In this document: positions 61,272 through 64,000 of the stretch, piece by piece | Layout of the letters: every line of letters starts with the position of its first letter | How positions within the stretch are numbered: position 1 is the first letter of the stretch | Assembly: GCA_965199875.1 (NCBI GenBank) | Contig: OZ241346.1 | Span: 558,001-622,000 of the forward strand | DNA: 64,000 nt | Reading direction: 5' to 3' | Origin: VXYL01 sp965199875 | GTDB taxonomy: Bacteria; Pseudomonadota; Gammaproteobacteria; Pseudomonadales; Azotimanducaceae | The notes under the pieces: generated by a model | What the model saw: the letters and a program-made list of their open reading frames with translations, nothing else | Database searches by the model: none | Told to the model about the DNA's origin: nothing | Program-made: the position numbers and the translations under genes

Positions 61272-62384
61272 ATGAGCGACATGCCGAGCGACGCCGGGCT
61301 CGAAGCCGACGTCGAACCAGCCCTTGCGCAAGCCCTCCCGGGCCGCCGTGGCGCCGCCGCGACACCGCCGTCGCCCCTGCTGAACGCCGTGCGCCGGCTG
61401 GCGCGCATCTACGTCCTGCGCCGCATCTTCGGCATGATTCCAACCCTGGTGCTGATCTCGATGATCATCTTCGTCGTCATCCAGCTGCCGCCCGGGGACA
61501 TCGTCACCTCCACCTTGGACCGGCTGCAATCCTCCGGCGTCGAAGTGTCCGCCGAGCAGGTGCAGAATCTGCGCGCCCAGTACAACCTCGACAAGCCCAT
61601 CTGGTTGCAGTATCTGCATTGGGCCGGCGGCTTCGTGGTGGGCGACATGGGCTATTCCTACCGCTACTCCCGGCCGGTCAACGAACTCATCGGCGAACGC
61701 CTGGGCTATACCCTGCTCATCACCATCTCGGCGGTGCTCTTCACTTGGACGGTGGCGCTGCCCATCGGCATCTACTCCGCGGTCCGGCAGTACTCCGTCG
61801 GCGACTACGCGTTCACCGTCGTCGGCCTCGTCGGCATCGCCACGCCACAGTTTCTGCTGGCGCTGATCTTCATGTACGTCGGCTACGAGTGGTTCGGCAT
61901 CAGCATCGGCGGGCTGTTCTCGCCGGAGTTCCGCGAGGCGCCGTGGAGCGGCGCCCGGCTGTGGGATCTGGCCAAGCACATCTGGATTCCGATGGTCGTG
62001 CTCGGCATGGGCGGCACCGCGGCGACCATGCGCGTGCTGCGCGCCAATCTGCTCGACGAACTGAACAAGCCCTACGTGGTGACCGCCCGCGCCAAGGGCG
62101 TGCGGCCGGTGAAGCTGGTGCTGAAGTATCCGCTGCGCATCGCGCTCAATCCCTTCGTCAGCACCGTCGGCCTGCTGCTGCCGACGCTGATCGCCGGGGA
62201 AGCGATCATCTCCATCGTGCTCAACCTGCCCACCCTGGGCCAGCTGCTGCTCGACTCGCTGAGAACCCAGGACATGTTCCTCGCTGGCAGCGTCGTCATG
62301 CTGCAAGTGATTCTGGTGCTGGTCGGACTGCTGCTCTCCGACCTGCTGCTGGCGTGGATCGATCCGCGCATCCGCTATGAGTGA
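61272..62384 (+). CDS. Oligopeptide-type ABC transporter permease 1
   Basis: A 370-residue DppB/OppB-type permease with an N-terminal extension, six membrane helices, the long periplasmic loop after helix 1 and the E-A-A-like loop V-T-A-R-A-K-G-V. Overlaps the second permease by 8 bases; same operon. Confidence 0.92.
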   Translation: MSDMPSDAGLEADVEPALAQALPGRRGAAATPPSPLLNAVRRLARIYVLRRIFGMIPTLVLISMIIFVVIQLPPGDIVTSTLDRLQSSGVEVSAEQVQNLRAQYNLDKPIWLQYLHWAGGFVVGDMGYSYRYSRPVNELIGERLGYTLLITISAVLFTWTVALPIGIYSAVRQYSVGDYAFTVVGLVGIATPQFLLALIFMYVGYEWFGISIGGLFSPEFREAPWSGARLWDLAKHIWIPMVVLGMGGTAATMRVLRANLLDELNKPYVVTARAKGVRPVKLVLKYPLRIALNPFVSTVGLLLPTLIAGEAIISIVLNLPTLGQLLLDSLRTQDMFLAGSVVMLQVILVLVGLLLSDLLLAWIDPRIRYE

Positions 62385-63543
62385 AGCGGTCGCCGCGCCG
62401 CCGCAGCAGCCGCTTGCCGGCGCGCCGGCGGTCGAACCCCGGGGCGCCGAGCAGCTGGCGGAAATCACCCCCCGGGAGCTCACCTGGCGACGCTTCAAGC
62501 GGCATCGTCTGGCGTTGGCCAGCGGCTGCTTCCTCGGCGTGCTCTACCTCGCCGCGGCGCTGTGCGAGTTCGTCTCGCCGTATCGTCCGGAAACCCGCAA
62601 CGTCGCTGCCATCAACGCGCCGCCGATGCTGGTCCGCTTCTTCGACCAGGACGGCGCCTTCCATCTGCGGCCGTTCGTCTACGGCTACGACATGCAGGTG
62701 AATCCCGACACCTGGATGCGCGAGTACACGGTGAATCCCGGCAAGCTCTATCCCCTCGAGTTCTTCGCCGAAGGCGACGAGTACGAACTGTGGGGGCTGT
62801 TCAAGCTGAACCGCCACCTGTTCGCGCCCCGGGGCGGCTACGTACACGTCTTCGGCACCGACCAGCTGGGCCGCGACTTGTTCTCCCGGGTCTTCTACGG
62901 AGCGCGCATTTCGCTCTCCATCGGCCTCGTCGGGCTGGTGATGACCTTCGTGCTCGGCATCGTCTTCGGCGGCCTCGCCGGCTACATCGGCGGCTGGGTG
63001 GACCGCGCCGTGCAGCGGGTCACCGCGGTGCTGCTGTCGATTCCCCAGCTGCCGCTGTGGATGGCGCTGACCGCGGCGCTGCCGCCGGCGTGGTCGCCTT
63101 TGCGCATCTACTTCGGCGTCACCATCATCCTGTCGCTGTTCGGCTGGACGATTCTGGCGCGCCAGGTCCGCGGGCGGTTCCTGGCGCTGCGCGTCGAGGA
63201 GTTCGTCGTCGCCGCGAGGCTGATCGGCGCGCGGCGGATGCGCGTCATCCTGCGCCACATGCTGCCGAACTTCCTCAGCCACACCATCACCACGGCGACG
63301 CTGGCCGTGCCGGCGATGATCATCGGCGAAACGGCGCTCAGCTTCCTCGGCATCGGCCTGCGCCCGCCGGTGGTCAGCTGGGGCGTGCTGCTGCAGCAGG
63401 CGCAGAACTACCAGGTGATCGTGATGACGCCGTGGCTGATGATTCCGGGGCTCTTCGTGGTGCTGGCGGTGATGGCCTTCAACCTGTTCGGCGACGGCCT
63501 GCGCGACGCCGCAGACCCCTACAGCACCGGAGGCCAGGGCTGA
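62377..63543 (+). CDS. Oligopeptide-type ABC transporter permease 2
   Basis: A 388-residue DppC/OppC-type permease. The hallmark H-V-F-G-T-D-Q-L-G-R-D-L-F-S-R precedes the core; the coupling loop is A-R-L-I-G-A-R-R. The stop overlaps the next start (TGATG). The 100-residue insert between helix 1 and GTDxxGRD is long for the family and resembles the YejE subgroup. Confidence 0.92.
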   Translation: MSEAVAAPPQQPLAGAPAVEPRGAEQLAEITPRELTWRRFKRHRLALASGCFLGVLYLAAALCEFVSPYRPETRNVAAINAPPMLVRFFDQDGAFHLRPFVYGYDMQVNPDTWMREYTVNPGKLYPLEFFAEGDEYELWGLFKLNRHLFAPRGGYVHVFGTDQLGRDLFSRVFYGARISLSIGLVGLVMTFVLGIVFGGLAGYIGGWVDRAVQRVTAVLLSIPQLPLWMALTAALPPAWSPLRIYFGVTIILSLFGWTILARQVRGRFLALRVEEFVVAARLIGARRMRVILRHMLPNFLSHTITTATLAVPAMIIGETALSFLGIGLRPPVVSWGVLLQQAQNYQVIVMTPWLMIPGLFVVLAVMAFNLFGDGLRDAADPYSTGGQG

Positions 63544-64000
63544 TGGCGGAACCGGTGCTTGGCATTCGCGATCTGGCGGTGGAGTTCAAGACCGACACCG
63601 GCCTCACCCACGCCCTGCGCAACGTCGGCTTCGACGTGCCGCGCGGCGAGGTGACCGCCATCGTCGGCGAATCCGGTTCGGGCAAGTCCGTCACCGCCAA
63701 CTGCATCATGCGCCTGGTGCAGCCGCCGGGGCGGATCACCCAGGGCAGCATCCGCTTCGCGCCTCGGCACGGCGAAGCCTTCGACATCGTGGCGCTGGCC
63801 GACAAGGACCCGCGCCTCCTGGACTTGCGCGGCGGCCACATCAGCATGGTCTTCCAGGAACCGATGACGGCGCTGTCGCCGGTACACGACATCGGCGGCC
63901 AGGTGGCCGAGGCCATTCTCTGCCACCGCAGCGTCGGCAAGGAGCAGGCATGGGCGGAAGCCGCGCAGATGCTGGAGCGGGTGGGCATCGGCGACATCGA
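63543..64000 (+). CDS. Oligopeptide-type ABC ATPase, 3' truncated by window end
   Basis: First 152 residues of a DppD/OppD-type ATPase: Walker A G-E-S-G-S-G-K-S, Q-loop V-F-Q-E-P-M-T-A-L-S-P. Continues beyond the window. Confidence 0.93.
   Translation, partial: MAEPVLGIRDLAVEFKTDTGLTHALRNVGFDVPRGEVTAIVGESGSGKSVTANCIMRLVQPPGRITQGSIRFAPRHGEAFDIVALADKDPRLLDLRGGHISMVFQEPMTALSPVHDIGGQVAEAILCHRSVGKEQAWAEAAQMLERVGIGDI

Noticed and set aside
1..64000. CRISPR arrays, tRNA or rRNA genes
   Set aside because: No regular direct repeats or cloverleaf/rRNA sequence were noticed on reading; a covariance search was not possible.

Overview
The window is about two-thirds G+C and gene-dense. Its genes point to an aerobic, Gram-negative proteobacterium, most likely a gammaproteobacterium-like lineage: a TonB-dependent receptor, lipoproteins, a periplasmic isoaspartyl methyltransferase, an Fbp-type iron ABC transporter, Bfd, SelO, a three-domain acyl-CoA carboxylase, a Baeyer-Villiger monooxygenase and a phytanoyl-CoA-type dioxygenase. 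No rRNA, tRNA, CRISPR array or replication origin was seen. The lineage is an inference from gene content only.

Layout. 1-4.3 kb: a HAPMO-like Baeyer-Villiger monooxygenase and a secreted HEXXH protein with an internal duplication. 4.3-14.8 kb: a mobile and decaying accessory zone. It holds a VapBC-type toxin-antitoxin pair; an Rpn-family nuclease gene split exactly at its catalytic E-x-Q motif by an IS110-family element whose upstream non-coding region looks like a bridge RNA with readable guide matches; a complete IS630-family element with 31-bp inverted repeats and a TA duplication; a truncated Nudix gene; a scrap of a Uma2 gene; a lower-G+C McrBC type IV restriction locus whose mcrC carries two compensating one-base frameshifts; an ABC-ATPase fragment; and a two-gene unit with a catalytically dead ImmA/IrrE-like protein. 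15-31.2 kb: mostly housekeeping and catabolic genes (transketolase-like enzyme, substrate-binding protein, P-loop ATPase, Uma2, Ldh_2 dehydrogenase, BCCT carrier, PhyH dioxygenase, enoyl-CoA hydratase, acyl-CoA carboxylase, CysQ, Bfd).

31.3-49.0 kb is a single-strand, ten-gene defence island and the most interesting part of the window. Its outer frame is an XRE-HTH/SNF2 helicase/DUF3883 fusion, a DUF1156 adenine-type DNA methylase with zinc-ribbon cysteines, and a DUF499 P-loop ATPase. Nested inside are (i) a GHKL (MORC-like) ATPase fused to a PD-(D/E)xK nuclease followed by a C5-cytosine methyltransferase, (ii) two HicB-like small proteins without HicA, (iii) an ABC-type ATPase plus DUF3226/TOPRIM-like protein, and (iv) an ABC-type ATPase plus a MAD4-like protein. 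The same rare AT-rich palindrome, TATC-N4-GATA, lies upstream of both the HTH-helicase and the GHKL-nuclease gene and is a plausible shared operator.

49-64 kb: a lipoprotein, a divergent iron-type ABC transporter, SelO, periplasmic PCMT, a TonB-dependent receptor whose 5' end abuts an Rpn-type tail remnant and has no clear start, a branched-chain-type binding lipoprotein, GTP cyclohydrolase I, and the start of an oligopeptide-type ABC operon that runs off the end. Three small nuclease families or remnants (Rpn, Uma2, Rpn tail) recur across the window, suggesting a genome rich in such multicopy genes. Functions are assigned from motifs and remembered family features; no database search was run.
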